55,002 bases of DNA from an uncultured Acetatifactor sp. (GTDB lineage: Bacteria > Bacillota > Clostridia > Lachnospirales > Lachnospiraceae), in contig CANPWA010000022.1 in the NCBI GenBank assembly GCA_947581865.1, positions 1 through 55,002 on the forward strand. The letters run 5' to 3'. A model generated the notes under the pieces. It made no database searches. It was not told the origin of the DNA and was given only the letters and a program-made list of their open reading frames with translations. Below are positions 26,192 to 35,345 of this stretch, piece after piece. The position numbers and the translations under genes are program-made. How positions within the stretch are numbered: position 1 is the first letter of the stretch; every line of letters starts with the position of its first letter.

Positions 26192-26665
26192 TCCTTTTTC
26201 GTTTAAATATCTGCAGAGAGCGTTGTCCCATAGGATCTCTGCCTCTTTGTCCATCACAAAGGTATGGCAGGAGAGCCCTGTGGTAAGAAGCGCCTTATTT
26301 CCATCATAGCGGATGTTTAGGATTAGCGCTTTGACATGAGACGGATCCGAAGCGCCGTCGGATAGGATCTTCTCCATATATTCCGGCTTGATCTGCAATA
26401 CGAATTTAAAGTACAGCGGGGTGTATTTCCCCTTGATCAGATCATAGCAGAGCCCTTTCAGTTCGCTCCAGGGACGGAGCGCAAAGGGAATCTGTTCTTT
26501 ATTCCGTTCCCCGGGCGGGAAGAATTCCGGATTGATATGACCGTCTATAGTGTAGGTGTTTGCGGTGCGGATAACAGCTTCTTCCAGGAGAAAGGTGTCG
26601 AAGGTATCTTTGGAGAGCAGATGGCTCATAAAAAATTTCATGGACAAAACTTCTAATGCAAGCAT
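26171..26665 (-). CDS. DUF5721-like conserved protein
   Basis: The 164-residue protein resembles DUF5721, a family of unknown function found mainly in Lachnospiraceae (recognised from the opening LALEVLSMKFFMSHLLSKDTFD and the general length). It has no signal peptide or membrane helix and looks like a mixed alpha/beta soluble protein. GGAGG 5 bases before ATG 26665 supports the start. Its last codons lie within the shared terminator hairpin. No function can be inferred from neighbours. Confidence 0.75.
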   Translation of the reverse strand: MLALEVLSMKFFMSHLLSKDTFDTFLLEEAVIRTANTYTIDGHINPEFFPPGERNKEQIPFALRPWSELKGLCYDLIKGKYTPLYFKFVLQIKPEYMEKILSDGASDPSHVKALILNIRYDGNKALLTTGLSCHTFVMDKEAEILWDNALCRYLNEKGIGYKKL

Positions 26666-26764
26666 GGAAACCTCCGTGATGGCAGTATATGTTTAATAGT
26701 ATGAGTATATCGCAAAGAGGAAAAAAAGAAAAGCAGATGATCAAAAGATATAAAAAGATAATAC

Positions 26765-26793
26765 TTTACATGATCGACAGACTATGCTATCAT
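26765..26793 (+). promoter_or_regulatory. Sigma-A promoter of the degV gene
   Basis: TTTACA (26765-26770), a 17-bp spacer and TATCAT (26788-26793), 40 bp before the start codon. Confidence 0.75.
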
Positions 26794-26832
26794 ATGTAGT
26801 ATCGAAAACTATGTAGAAAGGTTTACAAAAAC

Positions 26833-27672
26833 ATGAAATACAAAATCATAATTGACAGCTGCGGAGAAATTCCCGGGGAATATAGAGATGATGAGAGGTT
26901 TGCCTCTATTCCCCTGGGGCTGGAGGTGGGGGACTACTGTATCCTGGATGACGAAGATTTTGATCAGGCGGAGTTTTTGCAGAAAGTGGCAGAATATCCC
27001 AACTGCCCCCGCTCATCCTGTCCCTCGCCCGAGCGGTATATGGATGCTTATGACACGGACGCTTCCCATATCTATGTGATCACGCTCTCCTCCAAGTTAA
27101 GCGGCAGTCACAACAGTGCCTGTCTCGCCAAAAGTCTCTATCTGGAAAAACACGGGGAGCACAAATGCAGGATTCATGTGATCGATTCCCTGTCAGCCAG
27201 CTGCGGGGAGACGCAGATCGCACTGAAACTGATGGAGCTGGAGGAAGAAGGGCTTTCCTTTGAGGAGATCGTGGAGAGAATCGAGCGTTTCCGGGATGGG
27301 ATGTGCACTTACTTTGTGTTGGATAATCTGGAGACACTGCGCAAGAACGGGAGACTCTCCGGCGTGAAATCCGTGATGGCATCCACCCTGAACATTAAAC
27401 CCGTGATGGCGGCAGAGGAAGGGATCATCGTACAAAAGGGTCAGTGTGTGGGGATCAAGAAAGCGCTGGGCAGGCTGGCTGAGATGGCGGCGGCAGTGCC
27501 GGACGGGGAAAAGAAAAGGCTGATGATCACCCATTGCAATGCGCCGGAGCGCGCGGAACTTATCAAAAAGCTTGCCACGGCAAAACACGGTTTCCGGGAA
27601 TGTATCATCATGGATATGCGCGGAGTCAGCAGTATGTATGCCAACGATGGAGGGGTGATCGTCACGGTTTAA
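26833..27672 (+). CDS. DegV family fatty-acid-binding protein
   Basis: The 279-residue protein belongs to the DegV (FakB) family, whose members bind a fatty acid and present it to the kinase FakA for incorporation into phospholipid. Family signs are the opening IIIDSCGEIP, the segment SCPSPERYMDAYD, TLSSKLSGSHNSA, the DSLSASCGE motif and the end region RGVSSMYANDGGVIV. Several serine residues that line the acyl pocket in FakB structures appear conserved. It is monocistronic with its own promoter; fakA is not in the window. Genomes usually hold several DegV paralogues, so chain preference is unknown. Confidence 0.92.
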   Translation: MKYKIIIDSCGEIPGEYRDDERFASIPLGLEVGDYCILDDEDFDQAEFLQKVAEYPNCPRSSCPSPERYMDAYDTDASHIYVITLSSKLSGSHNSACLAKSLYLEKHGEHKCRIHVIDSLSASCGETQIALKLMELEEEGLSFEEIVERIERFRDGMCTYFVLDNLETLRKNGRLSGVKSVMASTLNIKPVMAAEEGIIVQKGQCVGIKKALGRLAEMAAAVPDGEKKRLMITHCNAPERAELIKKLATAKHGFRECIIMDMRGVSSMYANDGGVIVTV

Positions 27673-27695
27673 GGGCAGGCAGCTGTCTGCCGGTA

Positions 27696-27986
27696 TCACC
27701 ACAGGAAAGAATTCCGGAAAGCGGGATAACAGATCATCAAGAGAAGGATCTGAAGGATCAGGATGCACGGCAGACCATAGCGAAAGTACCAGTGCTTTGT
27801 CTTATGGCGAAAGAGCAGCATCCCTGCGATGGCACCTATGCTGCCTCCTAAGATCGCGGCTGTAAACAGGGATTTTTCCGAAATGCGCCAGGCATGTCTG
27901 ACCGCACGCCGCTTGTCGATCCCCATCAGGGCAAAGGCGAGAAGATTGACAGCAGTCAGATAATAGATCACAAAACAGGCGGGCAT
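27696..27986 (-). CDS. DUF1294 membrane protein
   Basis: A 96-residue membrane protein of the DUF1294 family, shown by the motif LLAFALMGIDKRRAVRHAWR and then LGGSIGAIAGMLLFRHKTKH. Three or four hydrophobic segments fill most of its length. ATG 27986 is preceded by GGAGG at 7 bases, so the longer open frame is not used. It converges on the degV gene with 23 bases between. Function of the family is unknown; some members are fused to cold-shock domains. Confidence 0.88.
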   Translation of the reverse strand: MPACFVIYYLTAVNLLAFALMGIDKRRAVRHAWRISEKSLFTAAILGGSIGAIAGMLLFRHKTKHWYFRYGLPCILILQILLLMICYPAFRNSFLW

Positions 27987-28046
27987 GATATTTCCTCCGT
28001 GGAGAAACAGGAATTGTCTTAGAAAACGGCATAGAGTCTGTATACA

Positions 28047-28078
28047 GAAAAGAGGATGCCCGCAGAGGGGCATCCTCT
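28047..28078 (-). terminator. argG intrinsic terminator
   Basis: AGAGGATGCCC (28051-28061) and GGGCATCCTCT (28068-28078) form an 11-bp stem; on the minus strand it is followed by TTTTC, just past the argG stop. Confidence 0.88.
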
Positions 28079-28086
28079 AATCACGT

Positions 28087-29310
28087 TTACAGCAGCTCTT
28101 CACCCTGTTCCTGCATTTTCATGGCTCTCACTTTGCAGGAGAGTCCGAACAGATTGATGAAGCCCTCCGCATCGTGGTGGTCGTACAGATCACCTGTGGT
28201 AAAGGATGCGATGCTCTCGTTGTAGAGAGAGTAGGGAGAAGTGGTGCCTGCTTTGATGATATTGCCTTTGTAAAGCTTGAATTTTACTTCTCCGGTCACA
28301 TATTTCTGAGTCTCCTCGATGAAAGCCTGCTCCGCCTTGCGCAGGGGAGTGAACCATTTGCCCTCATAGACAAGACTTGCAAAACGGCTGCCGATCTCTT
28401 TTTTCATGGCATAGGTGTCGCGGTCGAGGATCAGTTCCTCAAGCTGCTGGTGTGCCTCCATGAGGATGGTTCCGCCGGGAGTCTCATATACGCCGCGGGA
28501 CTTCATGCCCACCACGCGGTTTTCCACAATGTCGATGATGCCGATGCCATGTTTTCCGCCCAGCTTGTTTAAGGTGGAGATGATCTCGGATACCTTCATC
28601 TTTTGACCGTTTACGGAGGTGGGAATCCCTCTCTCGAAGGTCATGGTAACATATTCTCCCTCGTCGGGAGCCTTCTCGGGGGTCACGCCCAGCACAAGCA
28701 GATGCTCAAAATTGGGTTCGTTTGCGGGATCCTCCAACTCCAGCCCCTCGTGGCTGATATGCCAGATATTGCGGTCACGGCTGTAGGAGGAATCCGCCGA
28801 GAAAGGAAGATCGATACCGTGTGCCTTGCAGTAGGCAATCTCCGACTCGCGGGAATCCATGGTCCATTTATCGTTTCTCCAGGCGGCGATGATCTTGATG
28901 TCCGGCGCCAGTGCCTTGATGCCCAGCTCGAAACGGATCTGGTCATTTCCCTTGCCGGTCGCGCCGTGGCAGATGGCGGTAGCGCCCTCTTTTCTCGCGA
29001 TCTCCACCAGCTTTTTGGCGATCAGGGGACGTGCCATGGAAGTGCCCAGCAGATACTTGTTCTCATAGACGGCGTTCGCCTGCACGCAGGGGACGATGTA
29101 CTCGTCGCAGAATTCGTCGATGACATTCTCGATGTAAAGCTTGGATGCACCGCAGAACTTTGCCCTCTCCTCCAGACCGTCCAGCTCCTCCGCCTGTCCG
29201 CAGTCGATACATACACAGATCACTTCGTAGTCAAAGTTTTCTTTCAGCCAGGGGATGATGGCGGTGGTGTCGAGCCCGCCGGAATAGGCGAGAATCACTT
29301 TTTCTTTCAT
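28087..29310 (-). CDS. argG: Argininosuccinate synthase
   Basis: The 407-residue enzyme joins citrulline and aspartate using ATP in arginine synthesis. The N-terminal ATP-pyrophosphatase motif [11 protein letters not shown] (residues 8-18) is intact, as are [15 protein letters not shown] and the [12 protein letters not shown] region. ATG 29310 follows GGAGG at 8 bases. It is transcribed away from the argCJBD operon across an intergenic region that also holds the gene at 29490. argH is not downstream here, so it must lie elsewhere. Confidence 0.96.
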   Translation of the reverse strand: MKEKVILAYSGGLDTTAIIPWLKENFDYEVICVCIDCGQAEELDGLEERAKFCGASKLYIENVIDEFCDEYIVPCVQANAVYENKYLLGTSMARPLIAKKLVEIARKEGATAICHGATGKGNDQIRFELGIKALAPDIKIIAAWRNDKWTMDSRESEIAYCKAHGIDLPFSADSSYSRDRNIWHISHEGLELEDPANEPNFEHLLVLGVTPEKAPDEGEYVTMTFERGIPTSVNGQKMKVSEIISTLNKLGGKHGIGIIDIVENRVVGMKSRGVYETPGGTILMEAHQQLEELILDRDTYAMKKEIGSRFASLVYEGKWFTPLRKAEQAFIEETQKYVTGEVKFKLYKGNIIKAGTTSPYSLYNESIASFTTGDLYDHHDAEGFINLFGLSCKVRAMKMQEQGEELL

Positions 29311-29360
29311 AATAAAATTCCTCCAACAATAAATTATGTAATTTTTACTCAACTGACAAC

Positions 29361-29389
29361 ACTATACAACATATTTTGGGGAAAAGCAA
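29361..29389 (-). promoter_or_regulatory. argG promoter with possible ARG box
   Basis: On the minus strand TTGCTT (29389-29384), a 17-bp spacer and TATAGT (29366-29361) precede argG by about 50 bp. The leader around 29325-29348 contains an AT-rich near-palindrome resembling an ARG box, which would allow ArgR repression (tentative). Confidence 0.65.
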
Positions 29390-29489
29390 GCCATGTTTCG
29401 GTTGAGAAAACAGGACGATTGTGATATATTTTGAAAGGAAAGAATGTCGCCGCGGCACGATGCCGTGACGGAAGGATCGGAGGGGACAT

Positions 29490-29918
29490 ATGGACATCCA
29501 GGAGGAATTGGAGAAACTGAAAAAAGAGCTTCGCATCACCCGTGTGCTTTGTACGGTCAGCTCTCTGCTGACGGCGGGGCTTTTGATCGGGATCGTTTTT
29601 CTGTCGGTAAATCTCTTGCCGCTCATTCGGTTTGCCGAGGATGTGAGACCGGTGATGGGCAGTCTGAAAGCTCTGGATGTGGAGGCAGTCAACGGTGTCC
29701 TGGATCAATTGGAGACCGTGGACTTAAAGGAATTTTCCGACGCGGTGGAGCAGCTGGACATGGATACGCTGAACGATACCCTGGAGCAGGTGGATAAGGC
29801 GCTGGAGGACATGGATATGGAGGCGGTGTCCACTGCCGTGCAGAATCTCAACGGTGTGGTGGATACATTAAAGTCCGTGAGTAACACATTGAGCAGTTTT
29901 TTTGGCGTGGGGGAATGA
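29490..29918 (+). CDS. Membrane-anchored helical protein of unknown function
   Basis: The 142-residue protein has a short coiled N-terminus (EELEKLKKELRITRV), one membrane helix (about residues 21-46) and a long acidic helical tail. The tail repeats a pattern of D-x-x-x-L-N-x-x-L-x-x-L-x-x-x-D, as in QLDMDTLNDTLEQVDKAL. GGAGGGGAC before the ATG is a strong ribosome site. No catalytic motif is present. It lies in the gap between argG and argC, but its product gives no hint of an arginine role. It resembles phage- or DUF948-like coiled proteins in style only. Confidence 0.75.
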   Translation: MDIQEELEKLKKELRITRVLCTVSSLLTAGLLIGIVFLSVNLLPLIRFAEDVRPVMGSLKALDVEAVNGVLDQLETVDLKEFSDAVEQLDMDTLNDTLEQVDKALEDMDMEAVSTAVQNLNGVVDTLKSVSNTLSSFFGVGE

Positions 29919-29928
29919 CCCGCGAAAA

Positions 29929-29984
29929 TGCGTAATTATTCATAAAGACATGAATTATTCAATTTATAATGAATAATTATGCAA
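29929..29984. promoter_or_regulatory. Cluster of three ARG-box-like operators
   Basis: Three related AT-rich near-palindromes occur in a row: 29929-29946, 29948-29965 (ACATGAATTATTCAATTT) and 29967-29984 (TAATGAATAATTATGCAA). Each fits the ArgR/AhrC consensus TNTGAATWWWWATTCANA with few mismatches, spaced about 19 bp apart as ArgR hexamers require. Confidence 0.75.
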
Positions 29985-30021
29985 TAAAAACTGAAAAAAC
30001 TGTATAAAAATAAAAAAACAG

Positions 30022-30049
30022 TAGACATTTATGCAAAAAGTGGTATGAT
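30022..30049 (+). promoter_or_regulatory. argC operon promoter
   Basis: TAGACA (30022-30027), a 16-bp spacer and TATGAT (30044-30049). The ARG-box cluster lies 40-90 bp upstream; ATGCAAAAA inside the spacer could be part of a further half site. Confidence 0.65.
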
Positions 30050-30111
30050 TACAGAAGTGACACTTTCCGGAGCTTGCGGAAAATATTGACGATGGAGGAA
30101 ACGGTGTAAAA

Positions 30112-31170
30112 ATGATAAAGGCGGGAATTATCGGAGCGACAGGTTACGCGGGCGCGGAGCTGGTGCGCATTCTCACAAACCACAAGGATGTACAGATCGT
30201 CTGGTACGGTTCCAAGAGCTACATAGATAAGAGATACAGCGAAGTCTATCAGAACATGTTCCGGATCGTGGAGGACGTGTGCAGGGATGACAGGCTGCAG
30301 GAGCTGGCGGATCAGGCGGACGTGATCTTCACAGCCACGCCCCAGGGGTTTCTGGCAGGGATTTTGACGGAGGAGATCTTAAGTAAGGTCAAGATCGTGG
30401 ATCTGTCCGCGGACTATCGGATCAAGGATGTGGCAGTCTATGAGAAGTGGTACGGCATCGAACACAGATCCCCTCAGTTTATCCAGGAAGCGGTGTACGG
30501 GCTCTGTGAGATCAACCGGGATCAGATCACCCCGGCGACCCGGCTGGTGGCCAACCCCGGGTGCTATACCACCTGTTCCATCTTGACGGCATACCCTCTG
30601 GTCAAGGAGGGGCTGATCGATGCAGGCACTCTGATCGTGGATGCCAAATCGGGAACCTCCGGCGCGGGCAGGGGGGCGAAGATGGCCAATCTGTTCTGTG
30701 AGGTGAACGAGAACATGAAGGCATACGGCGTGGCGAGCCACCGCCATACCCCCGAGATCGAGGAGCAGCTGGGCTATGCGGGAAACTGTGATGTGACCAT
30801 CAATTTTACCCCCCATCTGGTGCCCATGAACCGGGGGATCCTGGCGACGGAGTACGCTTCCCTCAAAAGAAAGCCCGACGGCAGTCTCCCTTCCTATGAG
30901 GAGATCCGGGCGGTTTATGATAAGTATTATGGAAAAGAAAAATTTGTCCGCGTGCTGGAGAAGGGCGTCTGCCCCGAGACCAAGTGGGTGGAGGGCAGCA
31001 ATTATGTGGACATCGGTTTTGTGATCGACGAGAGGACGGGGCGGATCATCATGATGGGCGCGCTGGACAATCTGGTGAAGGGCGCGGCGGGCCAGGCGGT
31101 GCAGAACATGAATCTGTTGTTCGGGCTGCCGGAGAGCGAAGGGCTGGAGCTGGTGCCCTGCTTCCCGTAA
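30112..31170 (+). CDS. argC: N-acetyl-gamma-glutamyl-phosphate reductase
   Basis: The 352-residue enzyme reduces N-acetylglutamyl phosphate to the semialdehyde with NADPH, the third step to ornithine. It has the nucleotide motif GATGYAGAE (residues 9-17), the catalytic cysteine in ANPGCYTT (C151) and the substrate region SHRHTPEIEEQLG. It is the first gene of the arginine operon, with ARG boxes upstream. GGAGG lies 13 bases before the ATG, a slightly long spacing. Confidence 0.96.
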   Translation: MIKAGIIGATGYAGAELVRILTNHKDVQIVWYGSKSYIDKRYSEVYQNMFRIVEDVCRDDRLQELADQADVIFTATPQGFLAGILTEEILSKVKIVDLSADYRIKDVAVYEKWYGIEHRSPQFIQEAVYGLCEINRDQITPATRLVANPGCYTTCSILTAYPLVKEGLIDAGTLIVDAKSGTSGAGRGAKMANLFCEVNENMKAYGVASHRHTPEIEEQLGYAGNCDVTINFTPHLVPMNRGILATEYASLKRKPDGSLPSYEEIRAVYDKYYGKEKFVRVLEKGVCPETKWVEGSNYVDIGFVIDERTGRIIMMGALDNLVKGAAGQAVQNMNLLFGLPESEGLELVPCFP

Positions 31171-31183
31171 AGAGCGGCGGAAC

Positions 31184-31219
31184 AAGAAATAGAGTAAGAA
31201 ATATAGTAAGAAATAGAGT
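31184..31219 (+). repeat. 12-bp tandem repeat, three copies
   Basis: AAGAAATAGAGT, AAGAAATATAGT and AAGAAATAGAGT follow one another between the argC stop and the GNAT ribosome site. Copy number change would alter the spacing by 12 bp; no coding frame is affected. Confidence 0.85.
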
Positions 31220-31242
31220 ACAGAACCATAAGGATGAGAGAC

Positions 31243-31704
31243 ATGAGCAGAACATTTACGGTCAGAACCATGACCCCAAAGGATTATGACGGGCTGAAGA
31301 CCCTCTGGATGACCATTAAGGGTTTCGGCATCCGCAGCATCGATGACTCCCGGGAGGGCGTGGAGCGTTTCCTGGCGAGAAATCCCGGAACCAGCGTGGT
31401 GGCGGTGGCGCAGGACGGCTCCGTCGTGGGCGGGATCCTCTGCGGGCATGACGGCAGGAGAGGCTGCCTTTACCATGTCTGTGTGCGGGAGGATTACCGG
31501 AGGATGGGCATCGGCAAAGCCATGGTGGTACACTGCATGAACGCGCTGAAAGCGGAGCAGATCAACAAGGTGAGCCTCATTGCCTTCACCCGAAACGATG
31601 TGGGAAACGCCTTTTGGAACCGCATCGGCTGGACGAAGAGAGAGGATCTGAATTATTACGATTTTACGCTGAACGAGGCAAATATCACGGCGTTCAACCA
31701 GTGA
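31243..31704 (+). CDS. GNAT family N-acetyltransferase inside the arginine operon
   Basis: The 153-residue protein has the acetyl-CoA motif VREDYRRMGIGKAM (R-R-M-G-I-G) and the C-terminal beta-bulge region FWNRIGWTKRED. Size and motif order match small YpeA-like acetyltransferases. AAGGA stands 8 bases before ATG 31243, favouring it over ATG 31234. It lies between argC and argJ in the same direction, with no internal promoter or terminator seen. A role as a short N-acetylglutamate synthase is therefore possible, but proteins of this size have many substrates. ArgJ of the same operon may already make N-acetylglutamate. Confidence 0.85.
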   Translation: MSRTFTVRTMTPKDYDGLKTLWMTIKGFGIRSIDDSREGVERFLARNPGTSVVAVAQDGSVVGGILCGHDGRRGCLYHVCVREDYRRMGIGKAMVVHCMNALKAEQINKVSLIAFTRNDVGNAFWNRIGWTKREDLNYYDFTLNEANITAFNQ

Positions 31705-31785
31705 GAGATATCAGGTGTGATAGGACAATGCGCTATGGGCACAAATGCGGTATGTGTATAGATGTGCGCGGAAATGAGGTAAAAC

Positions 31786-33021
31786 ATGGAGAGCAGGATC
31801 AGACAGACAGAGGGCGGCGTGACCGCGGCAAAAGGATTTCAGGCAGCAGGCGTGGAGGCAGGCGTCAAGTACCAAAACAGAAAAGATATGGCGCTGATCT
31901 ACAGCGAGGCGCCCTGTAAGGCGGCGGCCACATTTACTGCGAATCTCGTAAAGGCCGCTCCGGTACAGTGGGACAGACAGATCGTGGACCATTCGCCCTT
32001 TGTGCAGGCGGTGGTCGTCAACTCCGGCATAGCCAACGCCTGCACCGGAAAGCAGGGAATGGATGTCTGCCGGGCAGAGGCGGAGTGCGCCGGGAAACTT
32101 CTGCACATTCCCGCCGAGGCGGTGCTTTTGGGCTCCACCGGGGTCATAGGTATGCAGATGCCCTTAGACCGCATCACGGCGGGCATTGGGAAACTGGCGG
32201 AGGCAAGGAGCGACACGCTGGAAGCGGGGCACGATGCGGCCAGAGCCATCATGACCACGGATACCGTTCCCAAGGAGATCGCCGTACAGTTCGAGCTGGG
32301 CGGGAAGACCGTCACGCTGGGAGGCATGTGCAAGGGTTCCGGAATGATCCATCCCAATATGTGTACCATGCTGGGATTTATCACCACCGATGCCGATATC
32401 TCCGGGGAATTGCTCCAGAAGGCTTTGAGCGCCGATGTGCCGGATACCTTCAATATGGTCTCCGTGGACGGCGACACCAGCACCAACGATACGCTTTTGC
32501 TTCTGGCAAACGGGCGGGCGCAAAATCCTAAGATCACCGCAGAGGGGGAGGACTATGACGTTTTCTGTGAGGCGCTCCACACCGTCACGGTGTATCTTGC
32601 GAGAAAGATGGCAGGCGACGGCGAAGGCGCCACCGCGCTCTTTGAGTGCAGGGTCGTGGGGGCGGCTGACAAACAGGACGCCCGGACTCTGGCCCGGTCG
32701 GTCATCTGCTCCTCTCTGAGCAAGGCGGCAGTGTTTGGCCACGATGCCAATTTTGGACGTTTTCTGTGTGCTCTGGGATACTCCGGCGCGCAGTTTGATC
32801 CGGAGAATGTGGATCTTTATTTCCAGAGCGAAAACGGGAAGATCCATATCTACAGCGCCGGGTGCGCGCTGGATTACAGCGAGGAGGAAGCGGCCCGGGT
32901 GCTGTCGGCTCCCGAGGTGACTGTTCTCGCCGATATACATATGGGCGACGCGGAGGCGACCGCCTGGGGATGCGATCTGAGCTATGACTATGTGAAGATC
33001 AACGCGGATTACCGCAGCTGA
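31786..33021 (+). CDS. argJ: Glutamate N-acetyltransferase / ornithine acetyltransferase
   Basis: The 411-residue precursor moves the acetyl group from N-acetylornithine to glutamate, closing the acetyl cycle. Autocleavage before the conserved threonine in [13 protein letters not shown] gives the two chains; the residue before it is Cys, where Ala is usual. Other signs are [23 protein letters not shown] and the C-terminal [15 protein letters not shown]. Some ArgJ enzymes also use acetyl-CoA (bifunctional); sequence alone does not settle which kind this is. It sits between the GNAT gene and argB. Confidence 0.95.
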   Translation: MESRIRQTEGGVTAAKGFQAAGVEAGVKYQNRKDMALIYSEAPCKAAATFTANLVKAAPVQWDRQIVDHSPFVQAVVVNSGIANACTGKQGMDVCRAEAECAGKLLHIPAEAVLLGSTGVIGMQMPLDRITAGIGKLAEARSDTLEAGHDAARAIMTTDTVPKEIAVQFELGGKTVTLGGMCKGSGMIHPNMCTMLGFITTDADISGELLQKALSADVPDTFNMVSVDGDTSTNDTLLLLANGRAQNPKITAEGEDYDVFCEALHTVTVYLARKMAGDGEGATALFECRVVGAADKQDARTLARSVICSSLSKAAVFGHDANFGRFLCALGYSGAQFDPENVDLYFQSENGKIHIYSAGCALDYSEEEAARVLSAPEVTVLADIHMGDAEATAWGCDLSYDYVKINADYRS

Positions 33022-33086
33022 CAGAGGGCATACGCCCAAGGGGCCGTAAAGAAGACGGAAAGGAAACGGAAAGGAAACGATATACC

Positions 33087-33992
33087 ATGGGAAAGGACAT
33101 GCAGGAAGTATTGAAAAAGGCGGAGGTACTCATCGAGGCACTCCCCTATATACAGAAATTCAACCGCAAGATCATCGTGGTGAAATACGGCGGAAGCGCC
33201 ATGAGCAATGAGGAACTGCAGAAAAATGTCATCAAGGACGTGACGCTTCTGAAACTGGTGGGTTTTAAACCCATCATCGTCCACGGCGGCGGCAAGGAGA
33301 TCAGCCGCTGGGTGGGCAAGGTGGGCAAGGAGGCCAGATTTGTCAACGGGCTGCGCGTCACCGATGAGGAGACCATGGAGATCGCCGAGATGGTGCTGGG
33401 CAAGGTGAACAAGAGCCTTGTCTCCATGGTGCAGGAGCTGGGCGTGAAGGCCGTGGGGTTAAGCGGCAAGGACGGCGGGCTTCTGACGGTGCAGAAAAAA
33501 TATGCCGGAGGCGAGGACATCGGCTTTGTGGGCGAGATCACCGGGGTGGATCCCAAGGTGCTTTACGATCTTCTGGAGAAGGATTTCCTTCCCATTGTGG
33601 CTCCCATCGGTCTGGATGAGCATTTCCAGACCTACAATATCAATGCGGACGACGCGGCGTGCGCGGTGGCCAAGGCGGTGGGCGCTGACAAGCTGGTGTT
33701 CCTGACGGACATCGAGGGGCTTTACAAAGATGTGGACGACAAGAGTTCCTTCATCTCCCGTCTCACGGCAAGCCAGGCGGACGAGCTGATCGGGGGAGGC
33801 TATATCGGAGGCGGTATGCTGCCCAAACTTGCCAACTGCACCTCGGCCATCCGAAACGGCGTAAACCGCGTACATATCCTGGACGGCAGGGTGCCTCACA
33901 GCCTGCTTCTGGAGATCTTTACCAACGAGGGCGTGGGTACCGCCATCATCGCGGACGAGGACAGAGACAGTATCCATGCCGCGGCGGGCTGA
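33087..33992 (+). CDS. argB: Acetylglutamate kinase
   Basis: The 301-residue enzyme phosphorylates N-acetylglutamate. It has the amino-acid-kinase motifs [16 protein letters not shown] and GLSGKDGGL, and the C-terminal region [12 protein letters not shown]. The N-terminal helix before KYGGSA ([20 protein letters not shown]) is the extension seen in arginine-inhibited hexameric forms, so feedback inhibition by arginine is likely. AGGAAA precedes the ATG. It is third among the classical arg genes in the operon. Confidence 0.96.
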   Translation: MGKDMQEVLKKAEVLIEALPYIQKFNRKIIVVKYGGSAMSNEELQKNVIKDVTLLKLVGFKPIIVHGGGKEISRWVGKVGKEARFVNGLRVTDEETMEIAEMVLGKVNKSLVSMVQELGVKAVGLSGKDGGLLTVQKKYAGGEDIGFVGEITGVDPKVLYDLLEKDFLPIVAPIGLDEHFQTYNINADDAACAVAKAVGADKLVFLTDIEGLYKDVDDKSSFISRLTASQADELIGGGYIGGGMLPKLANCTSAIRNGVNRVHILDGRVPHSLLLEIFTNEGVGTAIIADEDRDSIHAAAG

Positions 33993-34097
33993 CCGGTGGA
34001 GACGGCGGCGGAAATGCCATGACAGCCGCCGGGCGGCATTGCGGAACAGACAAAGCGGGAAATTTTTCAAAAAGAAAGGGTTTCAAAGGGTATCCAT

Positions 34098-35285
34098 ATG
34101 GACATGAAGGAATATATCGGGCAGGCGGAGAAAGACCTGCTGCACACCTACAACCGTTATCAGATCGTGCTGGATAAGGGCGACGGCGTTTCTCTGTATG
34201 ACATGGAAGGGAAAAAATATCTGGATTTTGTGGCAGGTATAGCGGTGTTCGCTCTGGGGTATCATTATCCCGGGTACGATGAGGCGCTGAAGGGTCAGAT
34301 CGACAAGCTGATCCACACCTCCAATTACTATTACAATGTGCCCGCGATCGAGGCGGCGCGGCGGGTGAAACAGGCTTCCGGCATGGACCGGGTATTTTTT
34401 ACCAACTCCGGCACGGAGGCGCTGGAGGGAGCCATCAAGGCGGCGCGCAAGTATGCCTGGCTGAAGACCGGCAGCCACGACGGGGAGATCATCGCCATGA
34501 ACCACTCCTTCCACGGAAGGACCATGGGCGCCCTGGCAGTCACGGGCAATCCCAAGTACCGGGAGCCCTTTGAGCCCCTGATCGGGAATGTGAAATTTGC
34601 GGACCTGAATGATCTTGACAGTGTGATGAGCTGTGTGACGGACAAAACCTGCGCGATCCTTCTGGAGCCCGTGCAGGGCGAGGGCGGTCTGCTGCCCGCT
34701 GAGGAGGAGTTTCTGAGGAAGCTCCGCGCCCTCTGCGATGAGAGGGATATCCTCCTGATCTTCGACGAGGTGCAGTGCGGCATGGGCAGGACCGGATACA
34801 TGTATGCCTGGCAGCGCTTCGGCGTGAAGCCGGACATCATGACCAGCGCCAAGGCATTGGGCTGCGGCGTTCCGGTGGGCGCGTTCATGATGACGGAGCG
34901 GATCGCGCAAAATTCCCTCACCAGCGGAGACCATGGCACCACCTACGGCGGCAATCCCCTTGCGGCGGCCGCGGTGGCGAAGGTGCTGGAGATCTACGAG
35001 AGGGATGACATTGTGGGGCATGTCAGACAGGTGGCTCCCTATCTGGAACAGCGTCTGAAAGAACTGATGGCAGAGCATGACTGCATCGTGGAACACCGGG
35101 GCGTGGGACTGATGCAGGGGCTTGTGTTTGACCGCCCTGTGGGGGAGATCATCACCCGGGCGGTGGAGAAGGGGCTGCTTCTCATCAATGCGGGTGCGGA
35201 CATCATCCGTTTTGTGCCGCCTCTGATCATCACGAAGCAGAACATTGACGATATGATCGCCATTTTGGATGTCTGCATCCCGTGA
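34098..35285 (+). CDS. argD: Acetylornithine aminotransferase
   Basis: The 395-residue PLP enzyme converts N-acetylglutamate semialdehyde to N-acetylornithine. Class III aminotransferase landmarks are FFTNSGTEALEGAIKAARK, NHSFHGRTMGALAVTG, DEVQCGMGRTG, and the PLP lysine in TSAKALGCG (K252). It closes the arg gene cluster, 105 bases after argB. That gap is GC-rich and contains no terminator I can see. Paralogues can use succinyldiaminopimelate or ornithine, but the operon fixes the likely role. Confidence 0.95.
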   Translation: MDMKEYIGQAEKDLLHTYNRYQIVLDKGDGVSLYDMEGKKYLDFVAGIAVFALGYHYPGYDEALKGQIDKLIHTSNYYYNVPAIEAARRVKQASGMDRVFFTNSGTEALEGAIKAARKYAWLKTGSHDGEIIAMNHSFHGRTMGALAVTGNPKYREPFEPLIGNVKFADLNDLDSVMSCVTDKTCAILLEPVQGEGGLLPAEEEFLRKLRALCDERDILLIFDEVQCGMGRTGYMYAWQRFGVKPDIMTSAKALGCGVPVGAFMMTERIAQNSLTSGDHGTTYGGNPLAAAAVAKVLEIYERDDIVGHVRQVAPYLEQRLKELMAEHDCIVEHRGVGLMQGLVFDRPVGEIITRAVEKGLLLINAGADIIRFVPPLIITKQNIDDMIAILDVCIP

Positions 35286-35345
35286 GGACAGACGGATCCG
35301 GGAGAGGACCGGTGATTTACCGGGTGAAAATGACGGAGAGGATTC

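Noticed and set aside
30063..30081. TTTCCG...CGGAAA hairpin in the argC leader as an attenuator
   Set aside because: It is only 6 bp with no T-run, and ARG boxes already explain likely control.
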